Assembly: GCA_963575745.1 (NCBI GenBank)
Contig: CAUYUJ010018540.1
Coordinates: 31,867-95,866, forward strand
Length of the DNA stretch: 64,000 nt
Source: Prorocentrum cordatum
Taxonomy: Eukaryota; Sar; Dinophyceae; Prorocentrales; Prorocentraceae
Direction: 5' to 3'
The notes below the pieces were generated by a model, which saw nothing but the letters and a program-made list of their open reading frames with translations, did not search any database and had not been told where the DNA came from. A program made the position numbers and the translations under genes. Shown piece by piece: positions 44,703 to 55,839 of this stretch (position 1 is the stretch's first letter; every line of letters starts with the position of its first letter).

Positions 44703-44840
44703 CTTTTGCAGGGCGCGAAAAGATGCGCTCTGTTTGTGGATGCATATTTGTGGTTGTGGGTGGGTTGGCAGGGGGCGGGTGGGCGGCTGGGCAAGCGGGC
44801 GGGCGGGCGCGCGGGTGTTTTGAATTCTAGCAATCTCGCT

Positions 44841-45931
44841 TTAATTTTCCCCTGGCGTCTGGACGACGCGCACGGGCCCAGGCGTTTTCACCTCACTCGA
44901 CACCCTGTTCATCACAACGCGGCCGACGGAGGCACCCAGAAAATAAAACGCAGCCGTGAGACCATTCTGGTGAAACGGGTCTCCCCTATCGATGCCGACC
45001 TCGGAGAGCATGGTGCGAGACTCTGTGGGGACGCGCTCGGCGAGCTCGATGAGAGGCTTGCGCGGGTTGGTGTGTCTTTGGCCGGGCTCAAGATTTCAGC
45101 CTTTCCGAACCGCGCGCGCACGCCCCCGATGATCGTTTCTTCGGGGGCACAACCGAGAGTTTTCATAACCGCCAGCGAGACGCGGTGGTACGGGACATCA
45201 GCGCAGGCTGAATAGACGTCACCAGGGAAGCGCTTCGCCCCGACGTAAGCGTCGAAGAAGTGGGCAAAGTCCTGGATATCAACGCCGCTGACCCCGCCAG
45301 CTCGCTTTATCAGGAAGCGTTGCAAGTCATCCAAAATCCCCTCGCACGGAGGATGCTGCGACCTGATTGCCCGCTCTGCCCTCGCCCAATCCGGAACTGC
45401 TGGCCCCGTCGGCGTCTTGGCCGCCGAAGCGGCCGCGGCTGGCGGAGGGCTGGCCGCCGAAACAACCGCCGCGCCGTTCGGTGCCAACGTGAAACCCTCC
45501 GTGGCAAGGCCATGCATTTCGATGAGGATTTGCGCCTCGGACACTTTCCAGGCCCGATGTTGCAGATTGTTCCGAGCTTTTGATAGGGTGCCGCACGCGG
45601 CGGGCCGCTCTGTCCTGACGGCGTGGCGAAGAACTTTCCGCCGCAACCCCTCCTTCAGCGCGCGGAGCAGGTCGCCGCCGTAACGGCGGCGGCTGATCTT
45701 CTCGTGGGATCATTTCCTGTCATCTGCCAGTTCGGGGTCTTCGCAACGCATTTTGGCTGCCACCCCGCGCAAGCCCATCAAAGTATGGGAACATGCCAAT
45801 GTCCCGCATCGGATCTCTCCAGGCACCGTCGGCGCCACAGCGTCAGAACCCGCGACGACGCCCTCGTGATACGCCGCTGTCGCCGAAACACTCGGCGAGC
45901 CAAGTGCGAGGAAAAAGCAGATGCCCCCCAC
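44841..45931 (-). pseudogene. Unknown minus-strand gene with stop and frameshift
   Basis: The open part reads SVSATAAYHEGVVAGSD, EIRCGTLACSHTLMGLRGV and CEDPELADDRK, then an in-frame TGA (45712-45710). It continues in the same frame with RYGGDLLRALKEGLRRKVLR, WKVSEAQILIEMHGLATEGF, DIQDFAHFFDAYVGAKRFPG and DVYSACADVPYHRVSLAVM. Near 45105-45070 the good frame shifts by one and continues as KPLIELAERVPTESRTMLSE and FHQNGLTAAFYFLGASVGRV to TAA (44843-44841). The coding character before and after each break is clear. It is either recently broken or contains assembly errors. Possible 5' exon at 46376-46483. Function unknown. Confidence 0.5.
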
Positions 45932-45934
45932 CCC

Positions 45935-46375
45935 CCCTCCCGTGGCCCAATCCCCTTCGGCCCCCCTGCCCTCCTCCTCCGCCTCCTCCTGTTCCGCCTC
46001 CTCCTCCTCCCCCTCCTGTTCCTCCTCCTCCTCCCCCCCCCGCCCCTCCTTCTCCCCGCCCTTTCCCCGCTCCGCCCCCCCCCAACTCCGCCTCCCCGCC
46101 CTCCTCCAATTTCCCCTTCTCCAACCTTTCCTCCTTCCTCCTTCCCCCCGTCCTCCTCCTACCCTGTCTCTCCCTCCTCCTCCTCCCCCTCCTCCTCCTC
46201 CTCCTCCTCCTCTCCTCCTCCCCCCTCCTCCTGCCCCTCCGCCGCCTACCCTGAATCCTCCTCCTACCCCTCCGCCGCCTACTCTGAATCCTCCTCCTCC
46301 TCATCCTCCTTCTCCTCCCCCCCTCCTCCTCCTCGTCCTCCTCATCCTCCTCCTCCGCCTCCCCCCCTCGTACAG
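45935..46375. repeat. CCT/CCCC-rich tract
   Basis: Long pyrimidine-rich tract (CCTCCTCC, CCCCCTCC). It ends abruptly in CTCGTACAG, so it could act as the acceptor tract of a plus-strand intron or be intronic for the minus-strand gene. Confidence 0.9.
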
Positions 46376-46530
46376 GTGGATGCTGGCGTCGCTGACGCTG
46401 GCGGAGTTGAGCGCAATGTTCAGGCCTATGAGGGTTCGCAGGACGTTGCTGGGCGTTGATTCCGTGGTGTTGCACGACAGCATCGTTGTGGCTAATGTGG
46501 AAGCGCGCGGCGCCGGGCAGCTGAGACCCG
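46376..46530. CDS. Single exon, strand ambiguous
   Basis: Both strands look coding. Plus: after the CTCGTACAG acceptor, WMLASLTLAELSAMFRPMRV then RRTLLGVDSVVLHDSIVVAN. Minus: ATG at 46483, MLSCNTTESTPSNVLRTLIG then LNIALNSASVSDASIHL, with an AG eight bases upstream of the ATG. The minus reading would give the broken gene downstream a 5' exon; the plus reading has the better splice tract. Confidence 0.35.
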
Positions 46531-47305
46531 CTCCAAGCTACAACTGTGATATGGATCGGCGCGCAGCGCCGAGGATAACTTTTGCAGATCGCGGCTCGAA
46601 CAATGGCGTAGCTCTGGCCAAGGGCCCTTCGAGAATAAACAGCGGCGGTAAGGATATATACAACACAGAGGGGAAAGAGCGGGGAATGAAACAGCAGGGC
46701 CCTCGAGGCTTCTGGGGAATCCCTCTCGGGCCTTCTACATTCCTGGGGACTGAGTTTGATTCACATAATTTGGGCCTGCGGCGGCTACCCACTATGCTGG
46801 CGCCCCCAGTAGCCTTCGAAAGCGGCGACAGTTTCGCACATCGCTGCCCCCCAGGGATGGCGGGGTCTAATTTGAGTCTGCGGCGGTTGCCCACTATGCT
46901 GGCCCCCCCGCAACCCTCGAAAGCGGCGACAGTTTCGCAGATCGCAGCCCCTCAAGGATGGCGAGGTCGGAGACAGGTACCACAGGCAGGATGCACACAC
47001 GCACACACAGGAGGTACGCACAATGCACGAGGAGACAAGAGGGAGGCAGGAGGAAGGATGGGAGGACGCGCGAGCAGTGCTAAATTCAAAACGAATACCC
47101 AACCAAGGAGGGTTGGGAATAAAGAAACAGCCTCAGAACAAACATCTGACCCGCTGGCACCCCCCGATGCGTGGAGGAGGCGGTGCGCGCCAGGGGCAGA
47201 GTCGGAGGTGCCGCCAGGCACGGCAGCGCCGGTCCAAGGAACAGGCACGGAGGTCCGAGAGGCAAGGCCTGTGCTCGGCGGCGAGCCCGGGGGAAGTGAG
47301 AAATA
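46531..47305. repeat. Inverted, diverged copies of the 102-bp satellite
   Basis: Positions 46760-46985 carry two to three diverged units in the opposite orientation to 8131-9600 (recognisable phrase GGCGACAGTTTCGCAGATCGC). The flank hairpin AACCAAGGAGGGTTGG (47098-47115) also matches the inverted left flank of that array. The rest is unassigned. Confidence 0.8.
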
Positions 47306-47457
47306 GGGGGCCACATGCGAACCCTACCCCTACCCCCCACGATTTCTGGGGGGAGGGTGGGGTTCACGTCGCTCGGGAACTCCCTAAGGAAGTGAACCCC
47401 GCCCTCCCCCTCAGAAATCGCGGGGGGGAGGGGGAGGGCTCGCATGTGGCCCCCTAG
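47306..47457. repeat. Foldback element with ~62-bp arms
   Basis: GGGGGCCACATGCGAACCCT at 47306 pairs with AGGGCTCGCATGTGGCCCCC ending at 47455. The inner ends GGTGGGGTTCAC and GTGAACCCCGCC also pair, with a spacer of about 20 bp. It looks like a recent MITE-like insertion. Confidence 0.85.
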
Positions 47458-48385
47458 AGAAGGAGCAGGCCCTGGCAGGAAAGCGGCGGGGCTTCTCAGA
47501 AGCCCTCCGTCCTTCTGAGAAGCTGCTTGTCTTCGGGGACGGCTGAGAAAGCTTCTCGGGAGGCCGGAGGCCTCCGAATCGTCTGAAAGGATGCCCCTTC
47601 TCACGTCCAACCCAGGCTCGCTGCCGATGTATCAAATGTTTTCCTCTTCTTGACAAGCGCCTTTCCACTACTCGCAACTCAACTGCTCGCAAATGGCATG
47701 GCTCCACTGCGAGGGAATGTGCGATAAATTACATAAGAGGAAGACTCTGACGTTTGCGAGTAGGCATTTTGCGAGTAGTGGACCGCGCTCGGCGATCTTT
47801 TTCTTCTTCTTCTTCGAAGACTGGCGCGCGCCGCCAACTGACGGTGACACCCGCTTTGGATACTCGTTCTGGAGACCTTCGTGGAACCGCTCGCTCCTCT
47901 CGTGCGTCGATGCCGCGTCGAAGGTCCGTCGGCTTGAGTCGAACTCGAGATGCACTGGAGTCGACCTTGAGGCGAATTTGAAAAGAGCAACCATCGAACT
48001 TGAATTGAACCCCAGCCAGTCTAGAATCGAACACATTGGCTAGGGGTGCCCAAATAATGATCACACAAACTGGCATTTGACCCGCCAGCGACTGAAACAT
48101 CGGTGACCCCCTCCCCGGCGCGCGGAGCGCGCCAGGGGCAGCGCCAGAGTTGCCGCAAAGGGGGGCCCACCGCCCATCAGGGGAACCCGCGCGGAGCTCC
48201 AACAGTTCACGCTTGCGCAGCTCGTCCTCGAATACTGGAACGGACCGCCAACTGACTACGTACCAGACCACCCCAACCCATTCGAAGACCCGAATTTCGG
48301 GTTGGGGGGGGGGGCGGGCTTCATGTGTGCTTTTCGATGTTCCCCGACCCCCCCCCCAACAAATCGGGACCTTCGGGTTGGGTTG
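47458..48385. other. Repeat-derived spacer
   Basis: No gene. The phrase CTGCTCGCAAA ... TGCGATAAATTACA (47680-47735) recurs as CTGCTCGCAAA ... TGCGATAAATCACA at 61910-61970. CTTCTCAGAAG/CTTCTGAGAAG pairs occur at 47488-47522. Confidence 0.5.
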
Positions 48386-49018
48386 GGGTGGTTTGGTGGG
48401 CGGCGACCAACTGAGCGACGAAAAGAAACGGGTCTCACGCGCGATGGCATGACGACGCTACGCCGCGGCATACGCGGGCCGCCACCGTGGCACCCTACAT
48501 TGGAGTCGAGGTTGCTCACGCGCAACCTTACGCGGGAAGCTCACGCGCGAATGCCCGCACTATCGAACCCGTTTCTGCGTCGCTCAACTGACGGCGACCC
48601 CGCTGGCAACCCCCGATGGGCGCGGAGACGGTGCCCGGGAGCTTCTGCCCAACGGCAGCGAGGCCGCAAACGGAGGCACTAAGAGCCGGCCATCGCCGTC
48701 CGCTTTCCGACTCGCCTTGCAGGACCCGGATGGCCTCAAATTTCGGAGATCGGCCACATCTACTTCACAAGGGCCTCCTCCTCCTCCTCCTCTTCCTCCT
48801 CTCTTCCTCCTCCTCCTCCTGTTCCTGTTCCTCCTCGTCCTCCTCCTCCTCCTCCTCCTCCCAAGCCTCCCTCATTTTCGATCCCTCTGCACGTGTTCTC
48901 TCTTTCCTTCACCTCCTCCACCCTCCATCTACTATCCGCCCCCACCCCCAAAAGACCACAGCCCCTGCAGACGTTGGGCAGGAGTGGACCCTCCCCCCCG
49001 GACAAATGCATTCAGACT
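48386..49018 (+). repeat. Flank repeat A, left copy
   Basis: Begins GGTTTGGTGGGCGGCGACCA and includes an internal CCT tract. It is closely matched by 52687-53262 in the same orientation (small indels, for example an extra GTGCCCGGGAG near 48632). Confidence 0.92.
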
Positions 49019-49062
49019 TGTTTGCTTGCTTGCTTGCTTTCTTGCTTGCTCGTTTGCTTGCT

Positions 49063-49257
49063 TATATAATTACTTACTCTTTTCACGACATGCCTGTACC
49101 AGCATGCGGCTCGGAGTTCTCACCGCGCCCCAAGCCGCGCGCAGCCACAGCGGTCTGCGTGTCCATTTGACGAATTCTCAGGTGGCGAGCCGGAAAACGT
49201 GTTAACAAATCGTGCGTTTTGACGTCACTGTCATCACATCGTATCGCAGGGATGGAC
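49063..49257 (+). repeat. Flank repeat B, left copy (LTR-like)
   Basis: Begins TTACTCTTTTCACGACATGC and ends CACATCGTA followed by GGGATGG. It repeats at 52504-52688 in the same orientation with scattered substitutions. The two B copies directly border the reverse-transcriptase region, like long terminal repeats, but A copies lie outside them on both sides. Confidence 0.85.
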
Positions 49258-49297
49258 AAACTACACCACTGGCAACGAGCGACGCACGATCAACACC

Positions 49298-52200
49298 ATG
49301 GCATACCAGGGTTCTACGGCAACCGGCAGCACGGCGCCTGCCGAGATTGCTGCGGTGCCAGCTGGAGCCATGGGGCAAGCATTGCAATCGGCATTATTAG
49401 ATCAGGAAAGTCAGGTGGCACGTCTTGCGATGGAAGGGGAAGAGGAAACGAGGCAGAGAGCCCGGAGCTCCCCCGATCCCGGCACAGTGCGGCATCAGGA
49501 AACCATCGATGCTGTCATGGCATCGGTCAAAGTTCCCCAGGCCATCGTACATCACATCAAAGCCATCGCTGACAAGTTCCGCAGCAAGATCTTGAAATAC
49601 CACAAGGTGACGAAGAAGTGTGATCGCGTCCGTGAACATATTGATATCATGTCCAAGGGCGACTGGCCTGTGGACATGAAGGCCTTCAAGTGCCAGGTCG
49701 AGGTCCCAGAGCTCGAGGATCCTATCTCGGGAGATCTTGCCCGCCGGCTTCTTGATTATGAGCAGCCCTACCAGGTCATCACCGACCGTAAGGCTAAAGA
49801 GGAACTGCTCATATATTACACGCCTGTCAACAAACATATCGATTTACATGTGCTGGAATAGCAATTATCTCTTGTTGTTGCTGAGATCGATTTCAACAAG
49901 TTCGTAGATGAGGCGAAGGCTATTTCCAATTCTCGCGATTCTGATGATATGAAAAACCTTCGGTTGCCAGCAACTGCGCTCCCACCTGGTCTTTTGCAGA
50001 GGAGGCGAGGTTGACGAAGGAGGAGGCAGTCAAAATGTACAAAACCACGCTTCAAATAATCGCCGACGATGATGTGAAGCGAAATGCCGAGCAGGACAAG
50101 CAGGCAGCAATCAAGCAGGAGCGCATCTCAGCCCTCATGAAAGCACCCCCCTGCGTCAGGTTTGCGGCAGCAGTCAAGCAAATTGTTCGAGCCAAGCAGG
50201 GCGGTCGTCCTCCAACAGCGCACCTACATCTGAACGCGTTGTCACCAAGAAGGAGCAAACCCGACGGAAAAATGATCGGACGTCCGCTCCGAAACCAAAA
50301 ATCGGCCAGGCCCCCGGGGACGGGAAACGCGGACCCAGGGGCAACAAGCAGCAGTATAGAACAGATGCCGAGTCCACCCCAAAAGGCAAACCCAAGGGCC
50401 AGAAGGGCGACGCCAAGGGGCCCAAGGGAAAGGGAAAGGGCAAGGACAAAGGGGAAGGGCAAGGAGACGGGCCATCGAGAACCGAAAGAAGGAGGGAGAG
50501 GCGCTCAGCGTGGCGCCGCTCCCAAAGGCAGAGGACGCACAGCGAGGACTGGAACATGAACTTGGAATTCATACAACTCGTGGACGGCATGCCTACTGAT
50601 GATTTGCTGTGGCTTCTGAATGGAGGTTCTCAGTTGCAGCACGTGTACGCGTACACTCATCAGGACCCCAGTTGCCGCCACCCAGAGCCAAGTGAATTTC
50701 CATGGCCAGTAATTGTCTTGCTTTCTCGCTTCCATCACAAACATCGTTTCACACAAAAGTTCCTGCCAAAGCTTTCAGAGATCAACAACATCATACAGCC
50801 AGTACGGCACAAATCATTGTGGAAATGACATTTCAAAATGAATCGAATATTCATAAATTTCGCGTTTCATCGACATGCTGAGCCACCAAGCCGTTTTGAC
50901 AGTCTGCCCCTTTAGAGTTTGACGCTATGCTGCGTGTTATGTGTAGCCATGTCCGGGGGTGCAGGCACAAACTTCACCAGCAATACGGTCGCACAAAGAG
51001 TTCAAACATGTATGGTCTCATATCGCTGGCCGTCACTCAACTCGCTAAATTAGATTGGGTCCCTGTGCTCACTGACAAGGACGGGGGCTCAGCGCTCGTC
51101 CGACAAGGCGTGTTGGATCAGATTGATTATTTGGCACTCGCGAGCCCGCAGTATGAAGAGACTTCTCCTTTGAACATCCGCTGGTGGCAGCTTTGTGATC
51201 ATTATTCTAGCTTGGTCGAGAGAATTCACGAGCTCGAGCCGGACACAGACGCGCGCCCCCTGCTGCAGAGCCTGACGGGTGGAGTCCCCAGGTTTGCGAC
51301 GTCAGTAGGGGAGACGATCTAAACCCACAAAGATCCAGGTGACGTATTTTCCGTATTCTGGACACCAGGAAGGACCATTAGTTTAAAGGTCTTGGAGCTT
51401 GGGTGGCTCGCCGGCTTCGTGAATCACTTGCAGTCAAACCACACATTCTTTCAAACACAAAACATATCATCCAGACATCGAATAACATGTTTCCCCAATG
51501 ATGCATTTGTTCACACGATACGACGTCCGGGACTTCTTCATGTCTGGAGGTATCAACGAACTCGTGCGAGGTGCTGTCGCTGTTGCGCCTCAGGCTCGTG
51601 GGGAGATCATGGGCGATGCGGCAGAGTTCTTTTTGAGCAACCAATATGTCCAGTCCAGATTCTACGGTGACAGAACTTGGCAGCTTAAGGTTGGTTCTGG
51701 GATGGGGATGAACCTCTGTCTGACACGGGGTTCTACCACAACTTGGAGCATTCTAGAGTGAATGATCGGGTCTGGGTGTCCAGAAAGAGATGTTGTTGAA
51801 CGTAGCGTTCAAAGATGACATCCTGATTATCACTGAGAGGAGCCTCGCACCTTTCTGGCATGTGCATGATTGGCTTGTGACAGGCAGTCGTAGCAGTTTC
51901 AAGTGTAAGTTAGAGAAAACCGACGTGCATGGAATATACCTCTTAGACATACACGTTCTCAAGAGTCCTGATTTTACCTCCACCGGAAAACTTGTTTACA
52001 AACCAATCTGGAAAAAGCCCAACTTGGGCATTACATTGTCTGTTTTTTCGGAGCACCCCCGAGGCATCCACGCTCCCTGGACGGTTGCAGAGCCGGGACG
52101 TCTCAACCGTCGTTCTTCCACCTTCCAGCCAAGCTTGGAGACCGGAGGAGTGCAAATCGAGCGTCTCAGCCAGCATGGATTTCCGAAGTCTTTCATCCAA

Positions 52201-52340
52201 CTTCTGCATGCCTGGTTCCCGAAACGGGCTAGACCCACCGCCTGTCCTGCCCCTACCACCAAAATGTGGGTGCGAGTCCCATACCACAAAGTTTGTGGCA
52301 TCGGCTGGTCTAGCGAAGTTGCTTGATGAACTTTATCCCT
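49298..52340 (+). pseudogene. Reverse-transcriptase retroelement, decayed
   Basis: The first frame (49298-49861) is a gag-like or N-terminal region (SKILKYHKVTKKCDRVREHI). It hits TAG at 49859-49861, yet the frame remains coding for about 50 more codons. A Lys/Gly-rich linker follows with a frame change near 50190. RT-like blocks come next: WVPVLTDKDGGSALV (51060), YDVRDFFMSGGINELV (51520), DRTWQLKVGSGMGMN (51670), AFKDDILIITE (51806, the DD of the catalytic YxDD-type box) and YLLDIHVLKS with VYKPIWKKPNLGITLSVFSE (51940-52050). Several frameshifts and stops separate the blocks. It resembles RTs common in dinoflagellate genomes; I cannot place it firmly among LINE, Penelope-like or LTR classes. 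Non-functional as read. Confidence 0.7.
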
Positions 52341-52503
52341 GGACATCCCTAGGGGCATGTGTGAGCAGTATCTAGGGTCCCCTCTAGATATGAAGCCTGC
52401 ATGGGTTTTGCAGCAGGCACCTTCTGCTCAGTTGGTCCAGAGATTCTCGCACAGCCACGCGACACTGAGCTAATTTGGAGGTTGGTTGGGTGTGGACGGT
52501 GGT

Positions 52504-52688
52504 CCTTGCTTACTTACTCTTTTCACGACATGCCTGCAGCAGCATTTGGCTCGGGGCTCTCACCGCGTCCCAGGCCCGCGCGCAGCCACAGCGGTCTGCG
52601 TGCCCATTTGAATAGTTCTCAGGTGGCGAGCTGGAAAACGTGTTAACAAATCGTTCGGTTTGACGTCGCTGTAATCACATCGTAGGGA
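52504..52688 (+). repeat. Flank repeat B, right copy
   Basis: Direct repeat of 49063-49257. It runs straight into repeat A right copy at the phrase CATCGTAGGGATGGTTTGG. Confidence 0.85.
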
Positions 52689-53262
52689 TGGTTTGGTGGG
52701 CGGCGACCAACTGAGCGACGAAAAGAAACGGGTCTCACGCGCGATGGCATGGCGACGCTACGCCGCGGCATACGCGGGCCGCAAACGTGGCACGCTACAT
52801 TGGAGTCGAGGTTGCTCACGCGCAACCTTACGCGGGAAGCTCACGCGCGAATGCCCGCACAATCGAACCCGTTTTCTGCGTCGCTCAACTGACGGCGACC
52901 CCGCTGGCAACCCCCGATGGGCGCGGAGACGCTTCTGCCCAACGGCAGCGAGGCCGCAAACGAAGGCACTAAGAGCCGGCCATCGCCGTCCGCTTTCCGA
53001 CTCGCCTTGCAGGACCCGGATGGCCTCAAATTTCGGAGGTCGGCCACATCTACTTCACAAGGGCCTCCTCCTCCTCCTCCTCCTCCTCTTCCTCCTCCTC
53101 CTCCTCCCACGCCTCCCTTATTTCGATCCTCCTGCACTTTTTCTCTTTTTCCTTCACCTCCTCCACCTCCACCTACTATCCGCCCCCACCCCCAAACTAC
53201 CACAGCCCTGCAGACATTAGGCACAAAAGGGCCCGCCCCCATGGAAAAATGCGCTCACACTT
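52687..53262 (+). repeat. Flank repeat A, right copy
   Basis: Direct repeat of 48386-49018. The arrangement is therefore A-B-RT-B-A with all copies in the same orientation. Confidence 0.92.
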
Positions 53263-53339
53263 CAATCGAAATCAAAAGCCCATCGCCAGCGCCAGCCTCT
53301 TCAACCGTATACTGTTATTAGCTGTATCACAGTGATCAT

Positions 53340-53629
53340 CACCACAGTACCATGACCACCACCACATTCATCATCATCATCACCATCATCATCATGATCA
53401 GCAGCATCATCATCATCATCACCATCATCATCATCAGCATCAGCATCAGCATCAACATCAGCACCATCATCCTCCTCATCATCATCATCATCATCAGCAT
53501 CATCATCAGCAGCATCATCATCACCAGCATTGTCATCACCATCGTCGCCATCTTCGCCATCGGCATCATCACCACCATCACCATCACCATCACCACCCTT
53601 ATCAGCATCACCCTCATCACCACCACCAT

Positions 53630-53663
<34 letters not shown>

Positions 53664-53806
53664 AACAACACCGCCACCAGCATCACAATGACCAACATCA
53701 TGACCGCCATCATCACCCTCAGTGCCAACCATATCCTCATCATCGCCATCAATATCAGAATCACTCTCAGCATGAGCATCGCCATCACCACCATCATCAT
53801 CACCCC

Positions 53807-53838
<32 letters not shown>

Positions 53839-53852
53839 CCATCATCATCATC

Positions 53853-53886
<34 letters not shown>

Positions 53887-54411
53887 TCATCATCACCAGC
53901 ACAAGCCGAATCATGATCAGCACCCACCAAACAACAAAATCGGCATCAATATCACCATTATGGTCACCACCAGCAGCACCATCAACATCACCAGCAGCAA
54001 TAGCATCACCAACATCATCAACATCATCAGCATGATGATTATACGTCCGCTCTCCCATCCATTTTCCTCATCCTCACCATCTTGTTCCTCCTCGTCCGGC
54101 GCCTCCTTCCTCAACACCCCTCCCGACTTCCTCCATCCTCCTTCTCCTACTCCCCGTCCTCCTCTTCCTCCCTCCTCCTCCTCCTCCTCCTCCTCCTATT
54201 CCTCCTCCTCAACTTCCTCCTCTTCCTCCTCATCCTCAACCTCCTCCTTCGCAGGCGGGAGGGCAGCAGTCCGCGCGAACATTGGTCGCTGCTGGCGCAA
54301 ACCCCTGGTGACAGGCACCTCCCCATCCTCATCCGTCTCCTCCTCCTCCTCCTCCTTCTCCTCCTCCTCCTCCTCGTCAGCACCAGCACCATCACCATGA
54401 ACATCACCAAC

Positions 54412-54445
<34 letters not shown>

Positions 54446-55625
54446 TCATCACCATCACCATCACCATCACCATCATCATCACCATCATCATCATCACCAT
54501 CATAATCAGCATCAGCATCAGCATCATTCTCATCATCATCACCATCTTCTCATAATAACCATCACCACCACAGCATAATAACCATCATCACCACAGCATC
54601 ATCATCATCACCATCAGCAGCATCACCATCATCATCAGCAGCATCATGATCCTCAGCATCAGCATCATCAGCAACAGCACCATCACTATTATCATCATCA
54701 TCACCATCATCAGCATCATCATCATCAACATCAACATCAACATCAACATCAGCATCATCAGCATCATCATCACCAGCAGCAGCAATAGCATTAGAATCAG
54801 TATCATCATCAGTACCATCATCATCAACACCACCAGCATCATCATCCTCGTCATCATCAGCATCATCAGTAGCATCAGCATCAGCATCAGCATCATCAGC
54901 AGCAGCATCATCAGCTGCATGAGCATCAGCATCAGCATCATCATCCCTCGTCTCCTCCTCATCACCATCATCATGAGCATCATCAGCAGCATCAGCATCA
55001 CCACCACCACTATCAAAATCATCGCCATCAGCAGCAGCATCATCCTTATCAGCGTCATCAGCATCATCACTAGCATCAGCATCATCATCAGCAAAAGCAT
55101 CATAATCAGCATCATCCGTATCATCATCATCAGGATCATCATCAACATTAGCATCAGCATCGAAATCATCATCATCAGCAGCAGCAGCATCTTCATCACC
55201 ACCACCACCATCACCATCAGCATCAGAATCAGCATCATCACCATCATCATCAGCAGCAGCAACACAAGCATCAGCATCATCAGCATCAGCAGCAACAGCA
55301 TCATCAACATCAAAATCATCAGCATCATCAGTATCATCATCAGCAGCATCGCCCACATCATCAGTTTTATCAGCATCGTCATCGCAATCATCACCATCAT
55401 GATCATAATCGGCATCATCACAAGCAACATCATCATCATCATCATCGTCATCAGTAGCATCATGATCATCAGCATCGCCATCATCACCGGCGTCATAATC
55501 ATGGACAGTATCATCAGCAGCAGCATCATCATCAGCATCATCATCAACATCGTCATACGCATCAGCATCATCATCAGCATCATCATCGTCGTTATCATCA
55601 TCAGTAGCATCATCATGATCATCCT
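53340..55625. repeat. ATC/AGC trinucleotide microsatellite, 2.3 kb
   Basis: Imperfect CAT, ATC, CAG and CAC triplets interrupted only at 54060-54390, where a CCT tract and a short unique piece occur. It opens spurious Asp-rich, Met-rich and Ile-rich frames of 200-340 codons. Confidence 0.96.
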
Positions 55626-55839
55626 GCTAATCTTAATCCGCCGATCCGGCGTGTGAGTTTCAAGGAGTCTCAGCTACAGCCTCGAGGCTGAGCCTCAGCC
55701 TCTGGGGGGGTTGCCGGGGTGGCTCTGCCGGGGAAGGGGCGGGGGGGGACGAGTTTTCCGGCGGTCGCGGGGGGCTGCTTTTACAGAAGGCTCTAATCCG
55801 CCGACCCCTTGTGGGTCTCTAGGCGTGTGAGATAGTTCC
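55626..55839. other. Short unique spacer
   Basis: GC-rich, with GAGTCTCAGC and GCTGAGCCTCAGCC pieces. No gene seen. Confidence 0.5.

Noticed and set aside
53301-55656. Asp-rich, Met-rich and Ile-rich proteins of 200-340 aa
   Set aside because: Direct products of an ATC/AGC triplet repeat with no unique domain.
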